Below are positions 34,023 to 45,469 of a DNA stretch of 64,000 nt, piece after piece. Position 1 is the stretch's first letter, and each line of letters starts with the position of its first letter. The stretch is from Aselliscus stoliczkanus (Eukaryota; Chordata; Mammalia; Chiroptera; Hipposideridae). Under the pieces are notes generated by a model. The model saw only the letters and a list, made by a program, of their open reading frames with translations. It had not been told where the DNA came from and did no database searches. The position numbers and the translations under genes were made by a program. The stretch is from the NCBI GenBank assembly GCA_033961575.1, contig CM066732.1, forward strand, positions 51,055,001-51,119,000. Reading direction: 5' to 3'.

Positions 34023-34439
34023 TGATGCCAGATAAGCAATCCCTCTCTCTAGGAACCGGCAAATATGTTTGTCATCACTAGGGGGGACACAGTCTTCTCT
34101 TTTAGGAGGAAAACAATAAAATAACCAAACAACACTTGGTTGAAAAAAGGTGCTCTTGTCAACTGTCCTGTGCATCTTGTGGGCTCAGAGAATAGTCAAG
34201 GACTCCCCACTTCATCCCACGTGTCCCCAAAACTTTTCTCTCTCCCATCTCCCAGCTCCTGGAAAACCAATTTCCTAGTGATAGCTGTGCTTATTAAAAG
34301 CATGACTGTGCTGGCTCTTTACTCCAAGATCTATTTTTGTCATAACTGTTTGTAATGCTTAAACCACAACAACTTAAACACTCCCTACAAAATAATGTGT
34401 CTTCAATAAACTGAAATATTAACCAATCATATGTAATGG

Positions 34440-35100
34440 TTCATTTCTAACAAATGCCCAGCTCAGGGTCCTCGGGGCATCGTAGAAATTGAAAACCGTA
34501 TTGATAGACTGGCCAGCCTTCAAATTACATTGCGTGGGGATGAAAAAGCATAGGAAAAGTTCTCATTATGGCTCCCTGACATTAATTTGAGCATTTTTAT
34601 ATGTGTGTCCTATTAAGCACTTTAAGTGCTTTTTGATAATTGTGCTTTGTAGTTTTTACAGCACTTCAGCCTATTCCCAGTTCAATTTCCTCTTTTATCC
34701 GATGTTTGAAATATTGATTTCTGACAGATAAAAGCAAACCTTATAATCTCAGCAGCGAGTAATAAGTGAGTGGGACGAGGCTTCAGAATGCATCGGGGAA
34801 TGGTCATATTTGAAACAGTCTTTGTTTTATTACATTTCGTCAACAGAATTTACTTACTGCTTGCTGATATTTATGTAAAAAGCCCGGCCGCTGAGAGGGC
34901 CGTGATATTGCCAATTTCAGCTCTACTTTTTGCATTTAGTAAGATAAAAGAAGCTTCTCCCTTGGAGCCCGATGATGGCAGCAGCTTAAACTGCTGTCAG
35001 CCAGCTGCAAGTAACTGTGATTTATCTTCTTCAGATTGCGCCGTGTTGTGGCTGCAAACTTTTCTTTCAGTTTTGCATTAAAAAACTGACAGCCCGTCAG
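34440..35100. other. Repeat-free island, strong candidate for a conserved developmental enhancer
   Basis: The longest island of its kind here. No repeat recognised across about 660 bp. It holds three TGACAG/CTGTCA MEIS-type cores (34722-34727, 34994-34999, 35087-35092), a GATA-type 'agataa' at 34726-34731, a perfect-arm palindrome 'agcactttaagtgct' at 34616-34630 (paired NK2-like CACTT/AAGTG), a CAGCTG E-box in 'cagccagctgcaagtaac', and several ATTA cores. Enhancer function is inferred. An open frame across 34770-35081 has no family resemblance. Confidence 0.5.
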
Positions 35101-35304
35101 GATGCTCACAGCCTCCCCTCTCGGGCTCGTCTGGCGGCTGGACGGAGACCCTCACTCTGGGAGACGAATGGAGTCCCCCCTTAAGCTGGAAGTCACCTGA
35201 GAGATCACAATGTCTGCTTTTCCCACATGCAGCTCGGGGATCTCTCAGGGCATCGAGAGCAGTCTAGGGGCTGCACATATTTAGTCCCCCGTTTTAATGA
35301 TTCT

Positions 35305-35400
35305 CTCACCGATTCATTCAGTTCGACTCACTGATGGAGCCATGCGCTGGGCACAGAGATGAATGAGGGAGGGACTTCTCTTGCTTGTATGACACTCACA
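35305..35400 (-). mobile_element. L2 3' end, left half (antisense)
   Basis: 'accgattcattcagttcgac' and 'cttgtatgacactcacattc' follow antisense L2. The copy is interrupted by the MER20 element and resumes at about 35615. Confidence 0.7.
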
Positions 35401-35614
35401 TTCTAGAATGATGGCTCTCAACCACTTGGGGCAGTTGTGGCCACACCCCTTCCAGGGACATTTTGGTGGTCACAAGCGGAGAGGCTACTAGCCTTTCCTG
35501 GGTAGAGGACCAAGGGTGGTGCCAAACATCCTGCAGTGTCAAAGACAGTCTCCACAAAGAATGATCTGGCTGAAAATATCAATACAGCTGATGCTGAGAA
35601 ATACTGTTCTAGCA
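35401..35614 (+). mobile_element. MER20 hAT transposon with target-site duplication
   Basis: The body spans about 35409-35606. It opens 'tgatggctctcaaccacttg', passes 'tggccacaccccttccaggg', 'gcggagaggctactagcctt' and 'ccaaacatcctgcagtgtca', and closes 'atgctgagaaatactg'. It is flanked by 8-bp repeats 'ttctagaa' (35401-35408) and 'ttctagca' (35607-35614), the 8-bp duplication size expected of hAT elements. It sits inside an antisense L2, so it is younger than the L2. MER20 copies are known to carry regulatory activity in endometrial cells; nothing here shows this copy does. Confidence 0.88.
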
Positions 35615-36000
35615 GAAAAGACAATTAACCTATCAATGGACGAGAAAATGGCAGGCAGTCATAAAGGCGATAGGAAAATAAAACAGGGCAATGAGATAGA
35701 GAGCAGGCGACTCTGAAACTAAGGCCAAAATAACAACAAGGATCCAGCCACAAAACGATCCGGGGGACGGGCGCCACAGGCGGAGGAAACAGCCTGTGCC
35801 AAGGCCACATGGCCTGAAAGCGCTTGGTGAGCTTGGGTGGCAGAAAGAAGTCCAGTAGGGCTGGAGTTGGGCACTTGGGCCAAGTAGCAGGACGAATTGG
35901 GCCAGCAGGCAGAGCAGGGACATGTGTCTGAAGTGGTGTTGGCAGAACTTTGAGACTGAATGTGTTATAGCAGGAAGGCAGAGAATTCAAGAATGATGCT
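35615..36000 (-). mobile_element. L2 LINE, right half (antisense)
   Basis: Continues the interrupted L2: 'gcaggcagtcataaaggcga', 'aaaataaaacagggcaatga', 'ctgtgccaaggccacatggc' and 'gcagaaagaagtccagtagg' in antisense L2 order. Confidence 0.72.
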
Positions 36001-36409
36001 GACGTTGTGCCTAGCTATAGACTTATTGTGATATGGATTAGAAATATTGCTTAGAATGGCAGTAAAGTGCAGAAGTAAGGAATAAAGCATTTAAGTACAT
36101 CATCATTAAGGTGACACATACATATGACAACAGTTGTGAGGGCAGCCCTCAGATGAGTCGAGATTGGAATGAACAAGCCGAGACCAGAAGGTCCTTTGCA
36201 GGCCTCGTGGCATGCAAAGAGCAGAGCTGCACCCAAATCACACTCGGGGACCTTTCCAGTTTTCCTGTAGCCTGGAATCAGCACCCATTTTTCTCTAGAA
36301 CTCTCGGAGTCATTCATAGCCGAAAAAAGACTCTTCAGGGAGCCAGCCACGCTCCCCTAAACACGGTTCATTATAGTCTCCCTTGAATGTCAAGGTCACC
36401 CGCCCTGGT

Positions 36410-36560
36410 ACCTGAAACTCTACTATGTGCCAATATATCCATTTATTGAACAAATATTTATTGAGCACCTACTATGTGCCAGGCCCTGTGCTATACACGG
36501 GATACACAGTAGAGAACAAACCAAACCAAATAAAGGGCTGCCCTCACCACCTGCTCCCAC
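36410..36560 (-). mobile_element. L2 3' terminus (antisense)
   Basis: 'attgaacaaatatttattga' and 'gcacctactatgtgccaggc' followed by 'acagtagagaacaaaccaaa' are a close match to antisense L2 3' end. Confidence 0.9.
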
Positions 36561-36639
36561 TGTTTGGCAATGTCCCTGGGCTCTGGAGGGCTGGCTGTAC
36601 ACTCAGTAACTGTGGGTGAAAGGATACTAGTAACAGTCA

Positions 36640-36910
36640 GGATCAGCTAAGTGATGCTGTGTAACAAACACACAGGAACTGTCACTCCCTCTACATGTCA
36701 GCAAGGGCTCGGCTCTGCGCTGGGGACCTCTGGGAGCAGAGGGCATGGAGCACCCAGCACCTGGAACAATGCTAGTTACTGTGGCAGTGGAAAATCGAGC
36801 AGGGCAAAGCTTGTGCTGGCTCTCCATGCTTCTGCCTGTACATTTCATCTTCTCCCATTTTATTGGCCAAAGCAAGTCACATGACCACAGCTGAGTTCAA
36901 GGGGAAAGAG
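36640..36910 (-). mobile_element. LTR-like repeat (antisense), pair member A
   Basis: 'gctaagtgatgctgtgtaac' at the left and 'ttattggccaaagcaagtca' with 'catgaccacagctgagttca' at the right resemble an antisense LTR. The same order recurs at 53205-53700. Confidence 0.6.
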
Positions 36911-37067
36911 AGGAAAAACCAAATATCTGAGATCAATCTAATGACCAGCACAGCACTCCAGGACAGGAGGCATGAAGGTGGGATGGAGGGAGCTGGGTGT
37001 GGGAAGCAAAGTGAGGCCCCTGACCCTGAAATGAATCCTGAGCCCTCTAATGGGCAGAGCCACAGGC

Positions 37068-37310
37068 CAGGGTCTCAAACTGGAGGCCCGTAGGCAGCAC
37101 TCAGCCCACAGCCTTGATGATGCAAGGTTTACATTTCTAAAAGCCAGTTGCCAATATTTTTCAATGAGGAGAGTTTGCATAAAAAGTCACAATTTCTCCT
37201 TAAAAAACGCAGAAGAACTGGCCATGCAGCATGGCGGCCGTCAGCTGTTACTGATAGCAGATGGCCCTGCAGACGGGGTATGCCTCTTCAAGTTGTCCCA
37301 GCCCATCTCT
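37068..37310 (+). mobile_element. hAT-type non-autonomous DNA transposon
   Basis: 'ccagggtctcaaactggagg' opening into 'cccgtaggcagcactcagcc' follows a hAT-derived repeat whose ancestral form is rich in 'cggcccg' words. Diverged. Confidence 0.5.
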
Positions 37311-37369
37311 GCTCTCATCACTTTATGTCACCTGCCCGGCCCTTAGGTTTTTGAGTTTGCAACCCGTGA

Positions 37370-37470
37370 TGTAATTGATTGTACAGATAGGGAAACTGAG
37401 GCTTGGAGATAGAAAATGACCTGCCCAAATGCAGACCAACTAATGGCGGGCTCATAACCAAAGCCAACCC
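37370..37470 (-). mobile_element. MIR SINE core (antisense)
   Basis: 'gtacagatagggaaactgag', 'gcttggagatagaaaatgac' and 'ctgcccaaatgcagaccaac' follow antisense MIR. Confidence 0.78.
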
Positions 37471-38289
37471 AATCTCTGGGTCCACAGCCTCTGGGAAAGA
37501 AAGAGGTTCTGACAAAATTGGAGGGAGGCATGATGGGGAAGAAGGAGGTGGGGGAGAGGCAGGGTGGGCTGGACTATGAAGCCAGTTGCACCTCTGCCAT
37601 CTGGGCAAGTACACTCGGCTTCTGCCAGGCACCGAGCGGTGCTCTCAAAGCCAGGGCTTGGCTGGCATGCTGGGCCGCAGTCCGCCACGCAGGGCCGAGC
37701 ACCGCTCACTCGCCCCTCACAAGCCAGTGGCAGCCTCAACCCCAAACCTCTTCAGAGAATTGCCTGCAAACTGGAACCAGACATGCTTAGAATTTCAAAG
37801 GGGATCGTTAGCATTTTCCATACTGGCCTGGTTATTTACAATTCATTAAGAGTATTAACTTTGAGACTGGGTTCCTCTGATAATCCACCAAAAATGAAAC
37901 CACAGGCGAGGGGAAAGAGAGTGGGGGTGGGAGAGAGGCCCCAGGCGGCCTGGCTCCTGCAGAAGTCCAGATATTCCTGCATCTGTACACCTGCCTTGTG
38001 AGGGGGGCTCCCCCACGTCCATGTGACAGAGAGGGAAACAGGCTGAGAGGGGCCCTGGGATGTCTCTGAGCTCATTCTGTAATGTCACATCACTCTGATG
38101 ATGGATGTCGTGGGTTCCTGTGGTTTCTGCCAGTCCATGGGCCATTCCCCGCTTCTTCTGGTAAAGGCACCTCGGTTTTCCTTTCAAAAGCATCCCTCCC
38201 TATCCTCAATCCATGTAGTTTTCTGGGGCTAGGCTCACTTCCACTAGTTCCAGGGGTGGGAACAGGCCCCAAGCATCCCCTCCCCCTGG
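37471..38289. other. Unique GC-rich sequence
   Basis: No repeat recognised except a possible antisense MIR scrap near 38020-38055 ('gacagagagggaaacaggct'). The 145- and 112-codon frames have no family resemblance. Confidence 0.4.
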
Positions 38290-38605
38290 CTCCAGGATTG
38301 GTTTATAGGCGAATTCACTCCTGAGACCTCCGCCATTATGGAAGAGATTCATGTTGTAAGGAGAAGTGTCTGGGGCTACCAGAAGCCATTTTAACACCCC
38401 AAGAGGAGCACCTACCTAAAACTGAAGCTGGAAAATAGAGCACAGCGGTGAAGGGGCAGAAGGAGGGAGAGAAAATATGAGTGCCTGTATCCAGCCATTC
38501 CTGAAGCCCATGTTTCCCTGTAGCTACATAAACCACTAAGCTCCTTTTACTGCCTGAGTTGCAACTCTGTCCCTTGCAACCTCTGAGAATCCTGACTAGT
38601 CCAGA
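38290..38605 (+). mobile_element. LTR-like repeat, copy 3 (sense)
   Basis: 'gtatccagccattcctgaag', 'cccatgtttccctgtagcta', 'cataaaccactaagctcctt' and 'cccttgcaacctctgagaat' followed by 'cctgactagtcc' match the 3' half of the same LTR as the copies at 26975 and 32670. Confidence 0.65.
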
Positions 38606-39084
38606 GGGAAAAAATAAAATAAAAACAAGGCTGCACACCTTGTACCACACCTCCTTCTCCTTTAAGTCTCAGTTCTGAGTTCTGGGAAGACAGGAACCCT
38701 CTTCTCCTTTTAGACTTTGGAAGGTAAGTCTCAGCTGCCTGCCTGCCTTGCCCTGCCGCGAGTGCGCGCACACACCTTTTGTGTAGACCAACCCCTTCTT
38801 CATTCCGTCCACCCTCAGCATCATTGTTCTCAGGCCTCTACTCAGGCCTCTGGACATAATCCCTCAACGGGCAGCATGCTGCTGCTGGAACCAGGGCAGA
38901 AGGGAGGAGAGCAGGCCCCGCGCCTTCGCATTCAGCGTGGCCATGTGTAAAGAGTGCAAGAGGTAAAACGGAGGGCACGCAGGAAGAAGCCCAGTGGCAA
39001 CAGGAAGCGAAGTCGAGGGCAGCAAGACCACCCAGTCGGAGCAGCCACTCACAGGCACCTTGGAGTTATAACCCAGTCCTTAGG

Positions 39085-39225
39085 ACAGGGGCCACCGACC
39101 GGCAGCCTGCTCGCTGGACCCAGCCCGCACATGTGTTTCCCTTGGCCCACACAGTGGTTTTAAATTATTTGAACTGAAGCCTGTCACATTCACGTAGACT
39201 CCAAATGTTGGGAGTCTCTTGACAA
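39085..39225 (+). mobile_element. hAT-type non-autonomous DNA transposon
   Basis: 'ggacaggggccaccgaccgg', 'cttggcccacacagtggttt' and 'taaattatttgaactgaagc' match a 'caggggtcggcaaac' type hAT family. Confidence 0.65.
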
Positions 39226-39699
39226 AGAACTGGCACCACGGCTTCCACATCCCACAAGCTGACGGTTGGGGCAAGCAGGGCGTCCGCGCTCCCCACCCTC
39301 GTCACCCTGTTAGCTCCCCAACCCCTGCCGTCGCTGCCATGCTTGCTGCTCATGCTTGCTACAGTATTCTTTACAGAAGAGGAAGAGTCCTCTCTACCCC
39401 TTCCTATCAAAAGGGAAAAATAGAGATCCGTGTGGCTGCCCAATTTTTCTTACATTTGACCTGTTTCACTCGCTTCCGTTACCTCTCTGACCCCTGAAGC
39501 TACTGGGATGAATTTCTAATGTTTTCTGAGCTGATATACAGTTAGCAAGTCCTAGCGTAGCTCAGCCAGCTGAAATATTGAAATAATTCTGCACTGCTTC
39601 TTCATTATCCCTGCCCTGAGGCCTTGAGGGCCACCCCTGAGCCCCAACCACTATGTCTGGGACGTCCTGGCTCCCCAGTGGTGCAAAAGGGGGAAACTG

Positions 39700-39702
<3 letters not shown>

Positions 39703-39740
<38 letters not shown>
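39703..39740 (+). repeat. Pure (AC)19 microsatellite
   Basis: Thirty-eight bases of uninterrupted AC dinucleotide. Likely polymorphic. The minus-strand 'VCVCVC' frame here is its translation. Confidence 0.99.
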
Positions 39741-39742
<2 letters not shown>

Positions 39743-40404
39743 CAATGCAGCAAGCCAGCGGTAAGGCCTGGCACTGTTGCTGGCATCCCTTCTGATTAGG
39801 CAGTGTCCTGGCTAAACCAGTTGTCAATACTTTGCATCTCATCGCTGAAAACACACTTCTCTTACTTTGGGCTCCCTCTGAACTGAACCCTAAGACCAAG
39901 ACTTGGGTGCAGTTTGCTCACTTTGGATATGATCTTAGAAAGCAGCCATAAGAAAGCGAGGAAGTCAATTCACGGTACATCCACCATCCGGTGACACTCC
40001 TGGGTACTTCCGGGAGACTGCATAGAGAACACAGAATTGTTCCATCTGAGCGGGGAGGAGCCGAGAACATAACCATGACGCCCATTTGTCATTGGTAGAG
40101 GGCTGCTCCCAGGGGTGGTAACCCCGCCCTCATGGTCCGCCCTGTGCTCAGCTGAGCGAGGCCGCTGGTGGTGTGCACTGAACAATTCACTGCAGGATGG
40201 GCAGGTGCCAACCGAGGCTGTCACAACTGTGAAAATCAGTGCTTGGCAAAATCATTTACCAGGTGGTTGAAGAACACCCATCACAGAGGTTTACCAAAAG
40301 GAGACTGGCTGTGTTTTCCCTGGATGGTTTGTTTGGGTGAGATTCTGTGACTCTCTGGCTCCTGGATTGCCTACTTACAGAGCGATTTCAGCATTTTCCC
40401 AGCC

Positions 40405-40422
40405 AAAAAAAAAAAAAAAAAA
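40405..40422 (+). repeat. Poly(A)18
   Basis: Eighteen A residues preceded by 'cattttcccagcc'. No retrotransposed body is evident upstream. Confidence 0.95.
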
Positions 40423-40429
40423 CATGGAG

Positions 40430-40740
40430 AAACTTCAACTCTCTAAGAAAACTTGGCTCAACAAAGATACCATCGACTCATTGCCGGCTTCCCGCTAATC
40501 TAACCATTTTCAAATTCCCCTTTGCAATTACTGCAATCAAATTATTATCAATCATGCCATCAATTGCTTACCCCGCTCTAGGATGTAGGTTAAATATTCT
40601 TGCGTTGGTGGGATGCTGCATCCTAGATTTTCATTGAAATCTAATGACTTTCATCTTCAAAGAAACCGTTTGGAGCTAGCGCTCCATCCCCACCCCTGCT
40701 GGTTTAATTACAGCGCTTCATACATTTCGCATTCTGAAAA
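40430..40740. other. Repeat-free island, candidate conserved non-coding element
   Basis: 'gcaattactgcaatcaaatt', 'attatcaatcatgccatcaa' and 'ctggtttaattacagcgctt' give dense TAATT/ATCAAT cores in an AT-rich, repeat-free block starting immediately after a poly(A) run. Confidence 0.45.
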
Positions 40741-40944
40741 TAAACACCCTGTTCAGTGTTTATCCCAGTGAGATGCTTTTCATGGGGTAATGTTACTAAA
40801 GTGCCCACTCCAACAAGGTGGTGACTGCTCACCTTTGCCTTGGGAACTTGTACCTGGCTTCTGGTGGGATGCAGTGAGGATGCTGCTTGTTGCCTGGGCT
40901 GGCACAGGGCACGCACTTCACACCCCTCCAGACAGAGACCCCAG

Positions 40945-41030
40945 TGCCCAGCACTGGGAATAACACCAGGTCATAAGTAGGCACTTCTGACAAGTGGAAT
41001 ACTGGTATTTTTCAAAGCATTTTCATTATT
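40945..41030 (+). mobile_element. MIR-type 3' tail (sense)
   Basis: 'agtgcccagcactgggaata' and 'aggtcataagtaggcacttc' follow the MIR 3' end. Confidence 0.45.
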
Positions 41031-41049
41031 AATACAACTTCTCTACCAC

Positions 41050-41700
41050 TTACAAACATTCATTTAACATGTAGAGAATATCTGTCATGTGCTAGGCACA
41101 TGAGGGGCAGGGGGACACAGCCGTCAATTCTCCAGGGACCCTTCACAGCGCCCCCATTTGCATGCACTTCCCAGTCCGAAGAGAGAGGCAGGCTGTGAAC
41201 AAGCAAAGCCAAATATAAAACAAATTTGGATCAGAGCCATGAAAGTGCAAAAAGAGAAGCCTGGGGTTGAGGAATCCAGAAGGAAGCATGTTGAAGGTGG
41301 GATGGACACGGAAGGCGGGCCACTGTAGGTCTTCCCAGAAGCAGGTGTCTAGACAGGGGCAGGTGTGTGAGAGATGTCCTGGGCAAAATGCCTTTGCGGG
41401 ATAAAGGAGGAAGCAGCAGGAGGAGGAGGAGAGAACCTTCAGCCTGGGACGCAGGTGTGACACCTGTGAAAGGAGAGTAGGAGGGAGACTGAGTGAGCAG
41501 AGTCACAGGCTGCAGTGGCGTTCTGAGAAAGTCTCGATCGGTTAGTGGGCAGGACCTGAACAAAGCAGCGTGCACTGTGCAGCAATGGCCCGGCTCTAGG
41601 GTGCCCAGTGTGCTCGGTCACCAGCTTGGAGCAACCCAGAAGGTGTGGGCTCAACGTGTATGCTACAGCATAGCCTATGGTGTGGCAGCTAGAGGTGCCC
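41050..41700 (-). mobile_element. L2 LINE 3' part (antisense)
   Basis: 'aaacattcatttaacatgta', 'ctgtcatgtgctaggcacat', 'ggctgtgaacaagcaaagcc' and 'gtgcaaaaagagaagcctgg' run in antisense L2 order. The far end is indistinct. Confidence 0.65.
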
Positions 41701-42639
41701 TTGGGGAGAGAGCTGAATGAGGCACCTCCAAGGCCACCAGGGTTCCCCCACTGGCCACGCAGATCCATTCCTCCATGCATGAAGGAGATCAGCTGCTTCA
41801 TGGCCCCTGAGGGGACACTCAGAAGAGAAAAGGTAGTGGAATGAATTACAGTCCTCACCACTACAGTTGGTCTCAAGGCCACAGTGGTACTCAATCTCTC
41901 CCTCCTCCACTCTCCTTTAAAATTTCCTCCATCCTCGGCAGGTCTTATAGTCTTACTTACTGGTGTGACTCGGTCCTTCACAGCTGAGGAGTCTGGCCCT
42001 TTGTAATCATACATTTCTCACACTGGGGCTGCTGCACGTGTCCACTCACAGCTCCAGGGATGGACCCCTGCTGGTCCCCACACCAAAGGTTCAAAGCATC
42101 TCGCTGGCAGTTGTAGTTTTTAATGTAATAGAACTCTTGCTGTGTCCCTTGGCAAGGGTATCCTCCCGTTAGGACCCAGAACGTTTAATCCCAGCAGAGT
42201 CCAGAGTTGGGAAGATGGGAACACAAAGTCCCTTGGTGATGCTAAGTGGAGTTACTCCTGCTTCCATCCCTTGGTTCCAAGGTCCATGTATTTTTCCTGT
42301 CAGCGACCCAGTGCCATTTAGTGACTCTGATAAAATACCTATACTGCATCCTGAAAGATGGTACCTGATCCTTACCGCCAAGCTGGCACTTCTGTGGTGC
42401 ATTTATTTAGAAGATCATTCTAACATTCTGTAAGGCAGCTCTTTCTGGATGGTGTGGTATATGATCCAACCAGTAGCCCCATGGTCACAGGCACTGTCTC
42501 ACACCTCCTTCACAATGAAGAGGGCCCTTTGGGCAGACACTGTGTTGTATGGGACTCCATGCCCACAGCAAATGAAATTGACTAGCACTGATACAGAAGT
42601 TAAAACTAGCTGACAGATGTTAAACTAGTTATAATAACT
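41701..42639. other. Unresolved non-coding sequence
   Basis: No confident repeat. Phrases such as 'tggtcacaggcactgtctca' suggest an old LTR or MLT internal region, but I cannot place it. The 191-codon minus-strand frame at 41439-42014 overlaps L2 and is not credible as a gene. Confidence 0.35.
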
Positions 42640-43345
42640 GTATCCATATATTTAAAATATTAAGTAGTGATATGGAAAATACTTTAAAGACCCAAATTAA
42701 ACTCCTAGATCTCCCACTACAATAGATGAGATAAGAGACACATTGGATAGGATTAATGGCAGATTAGATATTGCAGAAGAAAAGATTAATAAACTTGGAG
42801 ACATAGCAATAGAAACTATCTTAACTGAAACACATAGAGAATAGACAACAAAAATGAATAGAGCATCAGCAAGCTGTGGGACAATTTTACATGGCCTAAT
42901 CTATGTAGAGTCTTCGCAGGACAGAAGAGACAGGAGGGACAAACATTTTGAAGAGATAAAATGGCTAAAATATTTGTGAGGTTTCCCTAATTATGGTTAA
43001 AATCCATAAATCCACAGATCCAAGAAACCCAACAAGACTGAAGCACAAGAAACAGGAAGAAAACCACACCAAGCCATATCAGAATCAAACTACTCTAAGT
43101 CAGTTATAAAAAGAAAATCTTAAAAGGAGCCAGAGGAAAAAGATGTGTTATATGCAGATGAAAATAAGAATGAGAAGAGATTTTTTTTTGTTGGAAACAA
43201 TGCAAGTGAGACAACAGTAGAGCAACAACAATTTTAAAGGACCAAAGGGGTCAACTTAGATTTCTATACCCAGCAAAATTATCATTCAAACGAAGGAGAA
43301 GTGGCCTGAATTGAGAATATATAAAGATTTCTGGATGGAGATCAA
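42640..43345 (+). mobile_element. L1M 5' region fragment (sense)
   Basis: 'taatggcagattagatattg', 'cagaagaaaagattaataaa', 'catcagcaagctgtgggaca', 'cacagatccaagaaacccaa', 'aaatcttaaaaggagccaga' and 'ttctatacccagcaaaatta' occur in the order of the 5' part of an old mammalian L1. Related to the copy that enters the window at 62422, but covering the region downstream of it. Heavily mutated, with no open frame. Confidence 0.85.
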
Positions 43346-43719
43346 TGGCCTAGATGACTAGATCAGACTCTGGAATTCAAAACAGCTGTAGGATTGGAAA
43401 CGAGGCATATGGATAGACATATAGGAGTGAGCGTGAACTCCAAGATTTTTGTAGTGATACTGACTCCCACCACAGAAGAGGCACTGAACAAAATGACTCA
43501 GCCATTAGATTTTAACCACCCTTCATCATTATCCACCCCCAAAACTGGTATGCTGGACAAATTAATAGAATGGCCAGGATGGCAGAGATGAAGGCTAGAA
43601 TGGGCCCAACATCATGGACTCCCACTTAAGAACGCCAGTTTAGTTACTGCTGCCACTAATTGTCTAACTTGCCATCACCATATATGAACACTGAGTCCCT
43701 TGATACAGTACTAGTCCTC

Positions 43720-43770
43720 AAAACAAACAAACAAAAATAACAACAACAACAACAAAAACAAAAAACAATG
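43720..43770 (+). repeat. (CAAA)n/(CAA)n simple repeat
   Basis: 'caaacaaacaaaaataac' then 'aacaacaacaacaac', an A-rich tract of the kind that follows retrotransposed DNA. Confidence 0.9.
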
Positions 43771-43904
43771 GACTACTTGGTAACAAGTTGACTATATTGG
43801 GCTATTTCTCTTCTGGAAGCACCAGTGATTCAACCCTATAGGGTATGAGTCTGCCAGTACAACTCTCCAGGGACTTAAGGAATACTTGGTCCTCATTTTC
43901 TCCT

Positions 43905-44500
43905 CATTATGATGATTATTTCATGTTTGTTCGTTTGTTTTAACATGCTGGGTAAGTTTTGACTGGATGCCAAATATTGTGAATTTTACTTTATTATATG
44001 CTGGCTATTTTTGCGTTCCTAAAAGTATTAGCTTTGTTTGGGATACAGTTAAGTAACCTGGAAACAGTTTAATTCTTTTGAGCCTTGCTTTTCAGATTTG
44101 TTAGGCAACACCTGAGCAGTGTTCGGTCTATGGCTGAGTCAAGACCCTTGTGTGTATTCAACCCATTGCGCCATGAGTGGTGAGATTTTCCAATATGGCT
44201 AGTGGGAGCAAGCACTATTCCCAGCCCTAGGTAAGTATGGAGCACTGTCCCCTACAGTCTTTTCAGATGGTCCTATCCCCAGCCTTGGCCAGTTTCTCCC
44301 ACATGTGTGCTAATCAGTCCTCTGCTCAATAGTTGACGGGGTCTTTCTATGGATTTCTGGAGTTTCCCTCTGTGTAGCTCTCTCTTCTCTCCTGCAAACT
44401 CTAGCTGCCTTTGTCTTCCCAGACTCTCAACTCTGTCTTTTCAACTCAGGTGTCTACCTCACTTCCCCCCTTCCTGCACCGTGGCCCGGAAACTCTCTCA
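43905..44500 (-). mobile_element. L1ME-like 3' UTR (antisense)
   Basis: 'gatgccaaatattgtgaatt', 'tattatatgctggctatttt', 'ttcttttgagccttgctttt' and 'tattcccagccctaggtaag' follow an old L1 3' UTR in reverse complement, starting next to the (CAAA)n tract. Confidence 0.65.
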
Positions 44501-44739
44501 AGGTAGTAAGCTTGGGCAGACATAAAGCTCACCTCATCTGGTTCCCATTTCTCAGGAGTTGTTCTTCTTCATTGCCTGAAGCCCAGCGTCTTGCCAGTCA
44601 TTGTTTCATATATTTTGTCCATTTTTGGTTGTTTCGTGCACAAGAGCAAATCCAAAACTTGCTACTTTACCTTGCCAAAAGCAAAAGTTCTCTAGACCTG
44701 TTCCTTCATGTTTACCTTCTTGTTTGTAGACATTAAGCA

Positions 44740-45400
44740 GCAGCCTCATTGGCTGCCTGACTATCTTGCCTCGTGTTCTGTTATTCATCTTCTCACTTCC
44801 CACAGTCAAGCCACCACGGCTGCCCTTCTGACCTTGCAAGTCATTATGATAATTGCAGCCCCCTGGCTTGTGATACTTCAGGAAACCACCATCCTCATGG
44901 CTATTAGCAAGCCCAGTTCTGCCGCCATCTCTCCTACCAGCATCCTTGGCCTGCAGAAGAGAGCCTCCACCAAGCTTCCTAGTGATGCTGGTATCCCTGT
45001 CTCCCACCAGTGTATTCCTGATGTCACTGATGAATGCTCTCTGGATCCCCCAATGGAGCATAATTCTCTGGTGTGTCTTCCGGCTTCATGTAATGCTGCA
45101 TGTCCATTTCTTTCAGCCGTCTCCCTTCTCTGCCATCTGCCAGCACAGCTCAGGCATTTCCACTTCACCTGAGCATGGGCCATTGTTTTCTCCAGGCTTC
45201 TAAAAGCCTCTTTAGCAGTGAATTTGCCCCATCTCGTAGGGGCTATGCCTGGGTATTAAATCCTGTGTCCTAAGAACTTGCCCCCAATTCAATGAATTCT
45301 TGCTTATTCAGTCTTATGTCCTGGTCCCCTTGATCATACACCCCAGAAATCCTGTCCCAGGGTTCTCTCCTTACTCCTGCCAGTAAATGCTTGCTAATTC
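44740..45400. other. Unresolved repeat-like sequence
   Basis: A 154-codon plus-strand frame (44708-45172) and a 151-codon minus-strand frame (44606-45061) overlap here. Neither resembles a known host protein. The texture recalls an old LTR-retrotransposon internal region, but I cannot assign it. Confidence 0.35.
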
Positions 45401-45469
45401 ATGCAGCCTCTCCAGGATGTAATCTCTTTCCTCTCTTATCAGGCCCAGCATGTCCCCAGGGTTAGGGAC

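Noticed and set aside
40405..40422. Processed pseudogene tail
   Set aside because: No gene-like body upstream and no flanking duplication found. A lone poly(A) run is not enough.
41439..42014. 191-codon open frame on the minus strand
   Set aside because: Overlaps an antisense L2 copy and has no family resemblance.
44606..45172. Overlapping 154/151-codon frames on opposite strands as a gene
   Set aside because: Neither translation resembles a host protein. The area sits between L1 3' pieces and looks like unresolved old retroelement sequence.
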